Source: Mucilaginibacter sp.
GTDB taxonomy: Bacteria; Bacteroidota; Bacteroidia; Sphingobacteriales; Sphingobacteriaceae
Length of the DNA: 64,000 bases
Reading direction: 5' to 3'
Assembly: GCF_028288185.1 (NCBI RefSeq)
Contig: NZ_JAQBOF010000031.1
Coordinates: 1 to 64,000, forward strand
The notes below the pieces were generated by a model. That model saw only the letters and a list, made by a program, of their open reading frames with translations. It made no database searches and was not told the origin of the DNA. Shown in pieces: positions 1-9,007 of the stretch; the first letter of the stretch is position 1; each line of letters begins with the position of its first letter. Position numbers and translations under genes: made by a program.

Positions 1-179
1 CCATACAGATGATCCGGAAGGAACCGAAAAATAAAAACCTGCCGATCATCGCCGTAACGGCCAAAGCCATGATCGGCGACCGGCAAAAATGTATCGCATC
101 AGGTGCCTCCGATTATATTACCAAACCGGTTAAAACCGATCAGCTTTTATCCCTGATGAGGGTATGGCTGATCAAATAA
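1..179 (+). CDS. C-terminal end of a receiver-domain protein (probably a hybrid histidine kinase), 5' truncated
   Basis: The frame is open from the first base and stops with TAA at 177-179. The residues visible are the second half of a response-regulator receiver domain: the PIIAVTAKA strand with the conserved threonine, then DYITKPV with the conserved lysine and proline. The protein ends soon after the last helix, so the receiver is C-terminal, as in hybrid sensor kinases; a stand-alone regulator is also possible because the start is outside the window. Only 13 bp separate it from the next receiver-kinase gene on the same strand, so the two are probably co-transcribed and may act in one phosphorelay. 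Confidence 0.85.
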   Translation, partial: IQMIRKEPKNKNLPIIAVTAKAMIGDRQKCIASGASDYITKPVKTDQLLSLMRVWLIK

Positions 180-192
180 AACACTGTAGCTC

Positions 193-1407
193 ATGCCTGT
201 AAAAATATTGTTGGTGGACGATAACGAAAATAACCTGTTATCAATGGAGGTCGCCCTGGAAAATGCAAAGTATACCTTTTTCAGGGCCAATTCCGGCCGC
301 GAAGCATTGCGGATACTGTTACACGAAGCGGATTTTTCCTTGATCCTGCTCGATGTAAAAATGCCGATCATGGATGGGTACGAAACAGCGGAGCTAATTT
401 ATCAGAGAGATAAACTGAAACAGATCCCGATCATTTTTATAACAGCGCACGATTATGAGGAAGCTGCCATATTCAAGGGTTACCAGGCTGGTGCCGTAGA
501 TTTTATCCGGAAGCCTTTTAACGCGGAAATATTGCGTTCAAAAGTGGCGGTATTTGCAGAGCTCTATAAAAAGAATCTGCTTTTAACAAGGCAGGAAGAA
601 AAATTACAGGCTATTAATGACGATCTGTTACAACTTAACCACGAACTGGAACAACGGGTGTTGGAGCGCACGCTGGCCCTCGAAAGTATGAACCAGGAGT
701 TGCAGGCGCTTAATTTATCCAAAGATAAATTTCTTTCGGTGATGTCGCATGACCTGCGCAACCCGCTTACAGCCTTACTGGCCTCTTCTGGTAAATTAAG
801 CGAGGATCCGGAAAGCCTCAGGCCCAACCAGATCAAACAGCTTTCCCAAATTATCCACCGCACGTCGAACAAACTCCTTGACCAGCTGAACGAGGTGATC
901 GAATGGGCTAAAAAACAAAGTCGGAAAACCAGTTTTAATCCTGAAAAAGTACGGCTTGCCGATGGTGTCGAGGAATCGTTGGAGCTCTTAAAGCCCAATG
1001 CCCAGCAGAAGAAAATCAACCTACAGAATCATATACCCAAAGATATAGAGGTAATGGCTGATTCCCTGATGCTCCGGTCTATTGTTCAAAATCTGGTGAC
1101 CAATGCCATTAAGTATACCCCGGAAGGCGGGTCGGTGCGGCTTAACGCCAAAAGGGAAGCGCAAATGGCCTGCATTTTTGTAGAAGACTCCGGCATCGGT
1201 ATGACCGCCGAAATGAAGGCGCACTTGTTCACTAATACCGATCCAAAGTCGCTGTCCGGCACAAATAACGAACAAGGCAGCGGACTGGGCCTATTGCTGG
1301 TCAGCGACTTCGTTGTTCAGCATGGCGGTCAGATTGACGTGGAAAGTACCCTGGGAGCAGGTACCACGATCAGATTTACCATCCCGGCCATAGAAATGAG
1401 TAAATAA
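193..1407 (+). CDS. Response regulator receiver-histidine kinase fusion (404 aa)
   Basis: Residues 1-125 form a receiver domain: acidic pair D9-D10, phosphoacceptor D54 in LLDVKMP, and the RKPF lysine near residue 107. A coiled-coil linker (about 125-175) leads to a kinase core with the phosphoacceptor H186 in VMSHDLRNPL. The ATPase domain has an N box (QNLVTNAIKYTP), a G1 box (DSGIGM) and a G2 box (GSGLGL). There is no membrane segment, so it is a soluble kinase whose input comes through its own receiver, probably from the upstream sensor ending 13 bp earlier. The ATG at 193 begins directly with the receiver's first strand. No DNA-binding output is present, so the downstream partner is unknown. 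Confidence 0.93.
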   Translation: MPVKILLVDDNENNLLSMEVALENAKYTFFRANSGREALRILLHEADFSLILLDVKMPIMDGYETAELIYQRDKLKQIPIIFITAHDYEEAAIFKGYQAGAVDFIRKPFNAEILRSKVAVFAELYKKNLLLTRQEEKLQAINDDLLQLNHELEQRVLERTLALESMNQELQALNLSKDKFLSVMSHDLRNPLTALLASSGKLSEDPESLRPNQIKQLSQIIHRTSNKLLDQLNEVIEWAKKQSRKTSFNPEKVRLADGVEESLELLKPNAQQKKINLQNHIPKDIEVMADSLMLRSIVQNLVTNAIKYTPEGGSVRLNAKREAQMACIFVEDSGIGMTAEMKAHLFTNTDPKSLSGTNNEQGSGLGLLLVSDFVVQHGGQIDVESTLGAGTTIRFTIPAIEMSK

Positions 1408-1621
1408 TAGAAAAGAATGCGGTAGTATTCAGGGATATTCCGGAGTATACAAAGTTTATACACCAGCCCATACCTTAAAGCGGCCGATACGAATAATACT
1501 TTCATTTTCGAGAAATATGTAATCTTTGAATTTTCTGATTTCTTTATCCCGGACGATCTTTATCGTGTTGACCCGCCCATAGGTCTACTATTATCGCATC
1601 CAAATCGCATATTTCTAAAGT

Positions 1622-2419
1622 TTAATAGTCAGAATAATCAGTTGGATAAAGAAAAAAGCTTTCGCCTTTTGATACATTATGCTGGTACTCGGGCATTTTG
1701 CCTAAGGCAACAAATTGCGGATCACTGCCAAACTGTTTCCATTTGTCAATATTATCCTGTTTGTTGTTATAGGTGGTCATGTACATCAAATTAGGCATAT
1801 GGCCACCGGCAATCACTTCTGAATAGAATACGCCATTCATGTTATACTTCTTAAATATGGCCATTTCATCGCCTATATTAAACATTTTAACTTTACTGGC
1901 ATGTAGTTTTTCGGTAGCACCTTCGTAGCTGCGTAACTCATATATCCTGTCTGCTTTTTTTCCGGTTAGGTTTGGCATGTTTGGCTCGGGAGCATTTACA
2001 AACGCACGAGTTATAATTGTTTCTATACGAGTATAAGGTGAGTTATTATAAGCAGCATCCAAATAATCCTTTCCCGCATCCAGATAGGTTTGATCTTTTA
2101 ATATTTTTTGATCGGTATTTTCCAAAGCATCCCAGGTACGGTAAGGTACAAAAACATAAATTTTCCTATCCAGGCTATCTTGTTTAATCAGCTTAAAAAC
2201 GCCAATATTTTTTACGCCTGCTTTATGCAATGCGGGTATATAAGCATTTTGCAGGTAGGCATCTAAACGCCCCTCTTGTGTTGCGTTTTTAAAGTGATAA
2301 ATTTTTATTTGGTAATAATATTGTGAAGCTGCCTGCGCATATAATCCGGAGAATAAACAGATTGTAAATACAAATAAAGCAATGAATACAATGGGGCATT
2401 TTTTATAGAAATTTTTCAT
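1622..2419 (-). CDS. Secreted NIPSNAP family protein (265 aa)
   Basis: A typical signal peptide (MKNFYKKC, a hydrophobic run to about residue 28, then Ala-Gln-Ala) is followed by two NIPSNAP-like ferredoxin-fold units. The first begins near residue 34 (YYYQIKIYHFKN) and the second near residue 165 (RIYELRSYEG). Bacterial members are small alpha/beta-barrel dimers of unknown activity, often found near sugar-catabolism genes in Bacteroidota. Export to the periplasm is inferred from the leader. No gene lies close enough on the same strand to form an operon, because the upstream gap to the TPR gene is over 450 bp. Confidence 0.8.
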   Translation of the reverse strand: MKNFYKKCPIVFIALFVFTICLFSGLYAQAASQYYYQIKIYHFKNATQEGRLDAYLQNAYIPALHKAGVKNIGVFKLIKQDSLDRKIYVFVPYRTWDALENTDQKILKDQTYLDAGKDYLDAAYNNSPYTRIETIITRAFVNAPEPNMPNLTGKKADRIYELRSYEGATEKLHASKVKMFNIGDEMAIFKKYNMNGVFYSEVIAGGHMPNLMYMTTYNNKQDNIDKWKQFGSDPQFVALGKMPEYQHNVSKGESFFLYPTDYSDY

Positions 2420-2875
2420 AATTGTTATATTTTATAAAACTAAGTTAGTTACTATCTAATTAAAATCGGGGCGGGTTACTATCAATAATATACTACTGCG
2501 GTTACCCGTTTCAATAAGTTTGCATCTACACCAAGTCTGGTATGGCTACGAATTACGCCACTTCAGCAGTTAGAATTTTTAACAGCGGCAAGATAAATTA
2601 AATTGAGAGAATATGAAAAGTAATTTCAGTTTTTTTCCAAAGTCTTTATTGCTTTGCAGTTCTTAATTTGGTAACGCATGAATTGTCCAACGATTAGCAG
2701 CCGCCTACGCAAAAAAGCACCGGGGGGTGTCACATAATAGGTAAAAAAACCGCGCTGGGTTGTTGGTATAATTTAGTTTACCTTTCCCCGGCAGTAGTCT
2801 GGTAATAACCTTGCCTTTTCTAAATGGTCGCATCGGTTTTACTTATTTATCACAAGCGCGGATCATTACTTTAGT
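2420..2875. other. 456-bp intergenic stretch without a recognisable gene
   Basis: It lies between the start of the NIPSNAP gene and the end of the TPR gene, both on the minus strand. I find no convincing ORF, hairpin terminator or tRNA. The part nearest the NIPSNAP start is AT-rich and probably holds its promoter. The part around 2690-2830 is more GC-rich and could be decayed sequence, but nothing identifiable can be read from it. Confidence 0.5.
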
Positions 2876-4339
2876 TTAAACCTCCAGTTTGGCTGAGATA
2901 TTTTTTATCGCTGTATCCAGGTTATCCACAGCATTTAATAAATGGTCCTCTACCTCAATATAGGCCTTATGCTTATCATCGCTTTGTTTAATAGTATCGA
3001 TGATGCCAAGGATATTGGATAAATGCCGCCGCACTTCGTGAGAATTAATGAAAGCCAGTTCTTCTTGCCTGGCTGTAAAGAAGATCTGTTCATAATATCT
3101 TTTTCGCTTAATATTGCGATAAAGCAACGCAACGAGGATCAGGCTCAGCACCGTGACAATGACTGTAAATATCAGCCAAAGGCGTTCTCTTTTGTAGCTT
3201 TCCGCCTTTTGAATATAAGCACCCTGCATTTCATCGATCTTGATCTGCGATGAAATAGTATCAACTCGGGTCAGCCTGCCAATTTGCTCCTTGGCTTGTT
3301 GCAAAGCCATTTTAAAACTAAGAACGGCCTGTCGGTCATCCCGATCTTTTTCAGCCACAAGGCCCAGCATTTCATAAAGGCGCAACCTGATCTCTGGGTG
3401 ATTATTTTGCGCTTCATCGGCCAGCTGACGACTAATCACCACTTTGGCCGAATCGGACCGACCCGCCATGAAATAGGCATCCGCCAGGTTTTGTTCATCT
3501 GTAGAGTCAAACCGGTACAGGGTATCTTTACGCAATTGCTGCAAACCGCTGATCGCCTTTGGGTAATTATGTTGCAGTAGGTCAACGTAATAATTCGTCC
3601 GCTTTTGGTAGCTATATAACCGGTATGTCCCAATTTTCGTGGCATTCAATACCTGATTATACTTCTTTAACGAATCTGTGTTGCCCATACGGAAATAAAT
3701 CTCCGCTTTGTTATTATTGATGGCATTTTTAATCATGGGCACGATAATATGATGGCTAACCATCAGCGATTGGGCCTGATTAATGTAAAATAAAGACTGG
3801 CTATAAAGATTGATCTTATAATAAATATCGGAAATATTGATATCAATGATGACCTGCATATAGGCATCGTCTAACAAATCGGCTTGTTTTTTAGCCATCC
3901 AAAAGCTGGATATGGCTTCGATCATATTGCCATAATAGGTTTGAATAAAGCCCAAATGCGTGAAACAGGCATACAATAAACAACTATCCTCGTTTTTATC
4001 CGCCAGCGCTATTGTCTGTATCAGTACTTTTTCCGCTTCCCGATAATGTCGCAACCGCATCAGGCAAAGGGTTTCAACAAAATAGCCTATGGCGATGCTA
4101 TCCTCCACCTGGTATTGTTGCATTAACTTATTGATCTCTGCTTTAGCGACATTTAAGCGGCTTTCTGAGATATTATCGAAATAATAGCGGAGGTAAAGCA
4201 CCAATTTCTTTTCCCGGGTCTGCGGGTTGCTTATATGGAGGATGGTTAACAAGCTGTCCTGTTTAACCGTCGGCTCAACCGCAGTTGCGCAGATGGAAAA
4301 ACAGCAAAAAAATAGGCAGAGGCAAATAATTTTTAACAT
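2876..4339 (-). CDS. Membrane TPR protein ending in a histidine-kinase-like dimerisation helix, no ATPase domain
   Basis: The open frame runs up to a GTG at 4357, but the ATG at 4339 gives a clean signal peptide (MLKIICLCLFFCCF) and is preferred (487 aa). The periplasmic part to about residue 380 is a string of TPR-like helical hairpins. A single membrane helix follows (LWLIFTVIVTVLSLILVALL), and then about 90 cytoplasmic residues containing INSHEVRRHLSNILGII. That segment resembles the H-box helix of a histidine kinase, and it is followed by a second helix with nothing after it. The N, G1 and G2 boxes are absent, so it cannot phosphorylate itself. It may be phosphorylated by another kinase or only dimerise. 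The architecture is recognisable in Bacteroidota but the function is unknown. Confidence 0.78.
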   Translation of the reverse strand: MLKIICLCLFFCCFSICATAVEPTVKQDSLLTILHISNPQTREKKLVLYLRYYFDNISESRLNVAKAEINKLMQQYQVEDSIAIGYFVETLCLMRLRHYREAEKVLIQTIALADKNEDSCLLYACFTHLGFIQTYYGNMIEAISSFWMAKKQADLLDDAYMQVIIDINISDIYYKINLYSQSLFYINQAQSLMVSHHIIVPMIKNAINNNKAEIYFRMGNTDSLKKYNQVLNATKIGTYRLYSYQKRTNYYVDLLQHNYPKAISGLQQLRKDTLYRFDSTDEQNLADAYFMAGRSDSAKVVISRQLADEAQNNHPEIRLRLYEMLGLVAEKDRDDRQAVLSFKMALQQAKEQIGRLTRVDTISSQIKIDEMQGAYIQKAESYKRERLWLIFTVIVTVLSLILVALLYRNIKRKRYYEQIFFTARQEELAFINSHEVRRHLSNILGIIDTIKQSDDKHKAYIEVEDHLLNAVDNLDTAIKNISAKLEV

Positions 4340-4360
4340 AGATATAGCAGTTAACACGAT

Positions 4361-4406
4361 ATGACCTACACATAAACAACAAATCGGAGTAATAGTTGTA
4401 GGTCAT
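4361..4406. repeat. Perfect 10-bp inverted repeat upstream of the TPR gene
   Basis: ATGACCTACA at 4361-4370 is repeated in inverse at 4397-4406 with a 26-bp spacer. It lies just upstream of the start of the TPR membrane protein, where an operator would be expected. The long spacer also allows a simple small palindromic repeat. Confidence 0.5.
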
Positions 4407-4481
4407 TACAGCGCATATGCGCCGGCCTATGTCCTATTCTCATTAACTCCAGATATACTGTCCTCTGATAACCCTACCCGC

Positions 4482-5561
4482 TTACAATTCTATCATCTTC
4501 CCCGTTTTAACTGATTCATCACAAGCGAAGGCGACTTTTAAGCTGTTTATGGCATCATCGGTAGGCTCTGAAAGTTCTATATTTTCCAGTATCGCTTTTA
4601 AAAAATAGCGTTGCTCGCGGTTGCATAACTCCTGGTGGTCTGGTTCGTCTTTAAGATCTACCCACTCGTCTTTCCTTGTAAATTCATCAGCAGCATCTAT
4701 GTCTGCATAATGTACTTTGATAGATTCGGTTTTGGTATGCGCGTCAATATTGTCTGAATTACCTGCTGCGGCAGCGGTTTTGGCAACAATAGAAACAGCG
4801 CCCTTAGGCCCAAATACATCTTTGATGAAAAATGCGTTATCGCTCACCATCGGCCCCCACCCTGCTTCATACCAACCTACAGAACCATCTTCGAAGCGAA
4901 TCTGTAACTGGCCATAGTTGTAATTCCACTCAGGGATATCATTAGTAAGCCTGGCACCAATGGCACTAACTTGCATTGGCTTAGATCGTGTCATCTGGCA
5001 CATTATATCAATATAATGCACCGCACAATCTACAATCGGGCTAAGGCTTTTCATCAGGTTGCGGTGAACTGTCCATTTAGCGCCGTGGCTTTGTTGGTTA
5101 AGGTTCATGCGCATTACCAACGGTTTTCCCATTTCCCTGGCTAGCTCGGTAAATTTCTCCCATGATGGATGATACCTGAGGATATAACCAACCAAGAGCT
5201 TCTTATTTGCCTTTTTAGAAGCTTCTGCAACCTTTATTGCGCCTTCTACGGTATCTGCCAACGGCTTCTCAATAAATACATGACAACCCTCCTCAAACGA
5301 TTTGACGGCGTAAGCCTCGTGCGTATCGGGATAGGTAGAAATACAAACCGCATCCGGTTTGGTAGTTTCAAGCGCTTCGTAAAAATCTGTAAACAACTGA
5401 TACCCCCCACCTAACTTTTGGTTAAGTACATTTTTACTTTTACCGGTAGATACCAGCCCGCATATTTCAAAACCGGGTAAATTATGATAAGCTGTAGCGT
5501 GCGATGCACCCATATTACCACAACCCACCACCAGCACTCTTAAATTATTTTGTGTAGACAT
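4482..5561 (-). CDS. Gfo/Idh/MocA family NAD(P)-dependent oxidoreductase, cytoplasmic (359 aa)
   Basis: The N-terminal Rossmann fold starts at residue 8 with VLVVGCGNMGASHA (GxGxxG type), and the family's EKP motif sits at residues 98-100. The C-terminal half is the alpha/beta sheet domain that holds the sugar substrate. There is no signal peptide. Family members oxidise or reduce sugar hydroxyls, for example inositol, glucose-fructose or 3-keto-glucosides. It is the last gene of a minus-strand run with the DUF1080 protein (44-bp gap) and a Tat-exported relative, so a role in converting a keto-sugar released by its neighbours is a reasonable inference. The substrate cannot be read from the sequence. 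Confidence 0.9.
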   Translation of the reverse strand: MSTQNNLRVLVVGCGNMGASHATAYHNLPGFEICGLVSTGKSKNVLNQKLGGGYQLFTDFYEALETTKPDAVCISTYPDTHEAYAVKSFEEGCHVFIEKPLADTVEGAIKVAEASKKANKKLLVGYILRYHPSWEKFTELAREMGKPLVMRMNLNQQSHGAKWTVHRNLMKSLSPIVDCAVHYIDIMCQMTRSKPMQVSAIGARLTNDIPEWNYNYGQLQIRFEDGSVGWYEAGWGPMVSDNAFFIKDVFGPKGAVSIVAKTAAAAGNSDNIDAHTKTESIKVHYADIDAADEFTRKDEWVDLKDEPDHQELCNREQRYFLKAILENIELSEPTDDAINSLKVAFACDESVKTGKMIEL

Positions 5562-5605
5562 AAATTTTATCCTGTTATACGTCCGGCTTTCTTTGCCGGT
5601 TTTAT

Positions 5606-8600
5606 TTATTTCTTTTCGCCCAGGTCTTTAACCCTTATGTTGCGAAACGACACTACCGAACCATGACCCAGAAAACCAATATGGCCACTGTCGCGCAACA
5701 AGCCGGGATGCGCTTTTCCATCAGGCGCACCGTTCTTTCTAAAAGGCGTAAGATCACCATCCAAAATCACCGTACCATTAAGGATAACCTTTACCAGCGG
5801 GCCTTTTACAATAACCTCTTCATAGTTCCATTCGCCTACAGGTTTAAGGAACCCTCTTTTAGCGGGAATAGTACCATATACAGAGCCGTGATATTGATAT
5901 ACATGCAGGTCCTTATACATTGGCGCTTCATTATCCAATATCTGCAGTTCCATACCGGTATAGGCGGCATCACCTTCTAATGGGGCCCGGATGCCCAATC
6001 CATTGTTAGCGTCCGGGGTCAGTTGAAACTCGAATCGGAAAACAAAATCACTGTATTCTTCTTTGGTATACAGATTGCCTCCTGACCCTTTACCCGGTTT
6101 CGGCCTGATAACCAGGTTTCCATCCTCGGTCGAGTAATCAACTGTATTACCAATCCAATTAAACATATTAGTGCCATCAAACAACACTTTAAAGCCATCT
6201 TTCTTTTCCTGGGCACTCAGTTCGAACGGTTTGGCACGAGGAATCTCCCGAATGTAGATATCCCTATAAGCTACCGGCGATCCGTGTGCCTGCAATTCTA
6301 TCTGCTCTTCAGGGAAAATCGGCTGTTTCCTGTCCCAATAGTTTTCCAACATTACGTTATCTGTAACTAATACGCCGTTCAGCCAAACTGTTACGCGGTC
6401 GCCTTTCATCAGTATCCTGAAAGTGTTCCACTCATCAAGTTTATTATCAGCTACTACTAATGGTTTGCTTGGGTTAACCTGGTTATTATACAAGCCACCC
6501 GAGCCCACCTGCGCGCCAACATTGGTACGCGCCAAATCCCAAATCTGTACTTGCGGCGATCCCCTTAAATATATCCCCGCATCTCCCTGGCCCTTTTTAT
6601 CATCAATGATCTTCCAGTCTACCAGCATTTCAAAATCGGCATATTTCTTTATCGTGGCCAAATTATCGCCATGGCTTTGAAACACAAGCTCGCCGTTTAT
6701 TACTTTCCAGCTGTCCTTTGCCATCGCGTCAGCTTTGATCTGCGCCTCTTCTAATGTCTTAGCGTCCATTTTACTGCGCTTGATAGGATCGGCCACTAAA
6801 CCCTTCCAACCGGTGAGATCCTGGCCATTAAATACCTGTACAAAGCCGGTCTCGGTCTTCATTCCGGCCAGGTATTTACTTATTTTATCTTTTTGAGTAG
6901 CTGCATCCCGACTCTTAATTATTTCGCTGGTCTTAGTTAACAACTGTTTTACCAGATCTCCACTGTACTCACCTGCCAAAGTAATGGTTGCCACGGTTAT
7001 TGCTGCAGCTTGTTGTAACTCAGCATCATCCAAATATCTACCGGCAAAAAGGATAGCATTATAGCATTTAGCCTGCTGCATATCCCTTAATACTTGTTTC
7101 TTCTGATCGGCAGTTTGAGCTACTGTCATTGCTTCGCGTAGCAATAACAAACGTTGTTCGGGTGTGTAAGTTGTATTTTGTTTCACAGAACCCAGGTAAC
7201 TGCTCAGCACTGTATTGAGCACCTCAGCATCTTTGGTTTGGTGCGCTATTCTTAACAAGTCTTTAGCAGCGGCTTCATTTGGCCAGGCAGCCAATGCATC
7301 GAGTGCGGCCTTCTGAACTTGTGCATTACCGCTATTATAGCCATCAACAACCACTTTTAATGCTTTGGTATCGCCCAGGCTGCCCAGTATCTTATAAAAC
7401 AGCAGCTTTTTATTTTCGGGGGCTGATGCCATTTGTTGTAACACCATATCCGTCTTTTGTCCGACATCGCCCGATAAGCTTAAAGTCGCGATTAAAGCAT
7501 CCTGCACGGCTGATTCTTCCGAATCGTTAGTATCATAAAACAACTTAAATAACTGCGGCAGGTTCTCCTGTGTGGATACATGGCTCAATGCCGCGTAAGC
7601 AGCATGACGGGTGCGCGGATTTTTGCTTTTTAATTGCATGTAAACCGCATTATACTGACCAATAGCAGCACGCGAATCAAGCATATCTATTAGCGTTGCC
7701 TGCGTACTTTCCGGCGCGGCAGGCACGGCCGCGGCTAACTGCGCGGCAACGGTGGTTCCTTTCATCCGCGATATTACGCTTGTAATCAGGTCGACATCAT
7801 CCGAATTAGCATTAGTCATTAATTTTATCAGGCTACCCAGTACTTGTTCCTGGCCAATGTTAACGGCAGCATTAATGGCTGCCACCTTAACCGCCTGATC
7901 TTTGCTCTTTGCGAGTGCCAGTATAGCGGGCAAAGCACTCTTGGCCGAGCTTTGTCCCAGCATGTAAAGGATATCTATTTTGGTCGCGTCATTAACAGCA
8001 GCTAGTTTTTTTGTCCAAAGCGGGGTTGTTATTGGTGTTAAATAAGGCAGCGCGTAGCGTAAAGCCGCAGCGCGATACTGTGGGTCAGCATCACCGGCGG
8101 CAGTAAGCAGTAGTTGCTGGGGAGCTTTACTTGCTTTCACCCGCAACTGCAAGGCATTTATGCGGATACTTACCAAGTCGGGTGTTGTTGCTTTTGTTAT
8201 AAGGTGGTTAGCTATTTTCTGCACCAAAACAGTGTTACCGTTTTTAAGCAGGTTTTCGGCGTATACCAGGTAAGCACCGGTGGCATTTGTTTTTTCGTAT
8301 TTATAACCGCTCTTGTCGGCGGCTGTAGCCAATACAGGCTCTGATGACGGGTTAGCAATTTGCGCCAAGGCGTATAAGGCTACTTTAGCCGTAACAGGGT
8401 CATCCCCGGCAGCTAAAGTATTAATAGGTGCAGCAGCTGACGAATAACGGCTATCGCCCAAGGCTTCAATAATAAAAAGCCGGGCCGGGCCATTTGCCTG
8501 CGATAAGGCATTAAGCAAAGCTGTTTTTGAAGCTGGCGTATTTATTTTAACCAAAGCCCTTGCAGTAGCATCTGCCAGGTCATTATCGGTTAAATATCCC

Positions 8601-9001
8601 TGCAAACAGGTTATAGCATCGTCCTTACCCACAATATCAAACTGACTGATGATAAACTGTTTATTTTTTTTATCAGTCAACTTTTGCAAGGCTTTGCTAT
8701 AAGCACTTACGCTCATTTTACGCAAGGCTTCGTTGCCCGGCTTAGTTACATAAGCAGAAAAGCCGCTAACTGTATACTCGATAGGCGCGTTATTGGCGTT
8801 ACCAGGAGTTGTTAGCCCGTTTATTAATGACACATAGCTATCCTCGCCAAGCGTGACAATAGCAGCCATGTCTTTTTGGAGCGTAGTGGCATCCTTAGCT
8901 GGCATTTGCGCAAGCAGGCCGGTAATTTTAGCATTGTCCTGCGCGTTAACTGTATTTTGCAGCATCAAAGCGGCGAACAAAGTAATGTATATTTTTTTCA
9001 T
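5606..9001 (-). CDS. HEAT-repeat protein with two C-terminal 3-keto-disaccharide hydrolase (DUF1080) domains (1131 aa)
   Basis: A signal peptide (MKKIYITLFAALMLQNTVNA) precedes some 600 residues of alanine-rich HEAT-like helical repeats. Two DUF1080 beta-sandwich domains follow. The first begins near residue 725 (FVQVFNGQDLTGWKGL) and the second near residue 940 (FKVLFDGTNMFNWIGN); both keep the hallmark LFDG/NGxDLxxW opening and an N-[NQ]-G-[LI] segment. This domain family has been shown in Bacteroides to cleave 3-keto-glycosides. It is translated 6 bp after a Tat-exported Gfo/Idh oxidoreductase and 44 bp before another. That suggests an extracytoplasmic pathway: oxidise a glycoside to its 3-keto form, cleave it here, then process the product. 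Two hydrolase copies on one HEAT scaffold is an uncommon arrangement. Confidence 0.88.
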   Translation of the reverse strand: MKKIYITLFAALMLQNTVNAQDNAKITGLLAQMPAKDATTLQKDMAAIVTLGEDSYVSLINGLTTPGNANNAPIEYTVSGFSAYVTKPGNEALRKMSVSAYSKALQKLTDKKNKQFIISQFDIVGKDDAITCLQGYLTDNDLADATARALVKINTPASKTALLNALSQANGPARLFIIEALGDSRYSSAAAPINTLAAGDDPVTAKVALYALAQIANPSSEPVLATAADKSGYKYEKTNATGAYLVYAENLLKNGNTVLVQKIANHLITKATTPDLVSIRINALQLRVKASKAPQQLLLTAAGDADPQYRAAALRYALPYLTPITTPLWTKKLAAVNDATKIDILYMLGQSSAKSALPAILALAKSKDQAVKVAAINAAVNIGQEQVLGSLIKLMTNANSDDVDLITSVISRMKGTTVAAQLAAAVPAAPESTQATLIDMLDSRAAIGQYNAVYMQLKSKNPRTRHAAYAALSHVSTQENLPQLFKLFYDTNDSEESAVQDALIATLSLSGDVGQKTDMVLQQMASAPENKKLLFYKILGSLGDTKALKVVVDGYNSGNAQVQKAALDALAAWPNEAAAKDLLRIAHQTKDAEVLNTVLSSYLGSVKQNTTYTPEQRLLLLREAMTVAQTADQKKQVLRDMQQAKCYNAILFAGRYLDDAELQQAAAITVATITLAGEYSGDLVKQLLTKTSEIIKSRDAATQKDKISKYLAGMKTETGFVQVFNGQDLTGWKGLVADPIKRSKMDAKTLEEAQIKADAMAKDSWKVINGELVFQSHGDNLATIKKYADFEMLVDWKIIDDKKGQGDAGIYLRGSPQVQIWDLARTNVGAQVGSGGLYNNQVNPSKPLVVADNKLDEWNTFRILMKGDRVTVWLNGVLVTDNVMLENYWDRKQPIFPEEQIELQAHGSPVAYRDIYIREIPRAKPFELSAQEKKDGFKVLFDGTNMFNWIGNTVDYSTEDGNLVIRPKPGKGSGGNLYTKEEYSDFVFRFEFQLTPDANNGLGIRAPLEGDAAYTGMELQILDNEAPMYKDLHVYQYHGSVYGTIPAKRGFLKPVGEWNYEEVIVKGPLVKVILNGTVILDGDLTPFRKNGAPDGKAHPGLLRDSGHIGFLGHGSVVSFRNIRVKDLGEKK

Positions 9002-9007
9002 GATTGA

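Noticed and set aside
1408..1621. Possible remnant gene on the minus strand between the receiver-kinase and NIPSNAP genes
   Set aside because: About 40 codons are open (KIVRDKEIRKFKDYIFLEN region) but no start and no family match; too weak to list.
4340..4357. GTG start of the TPR membrane protein at 4357
   Set aside because: The ATG at 4339 directly begins a good signal peptide.
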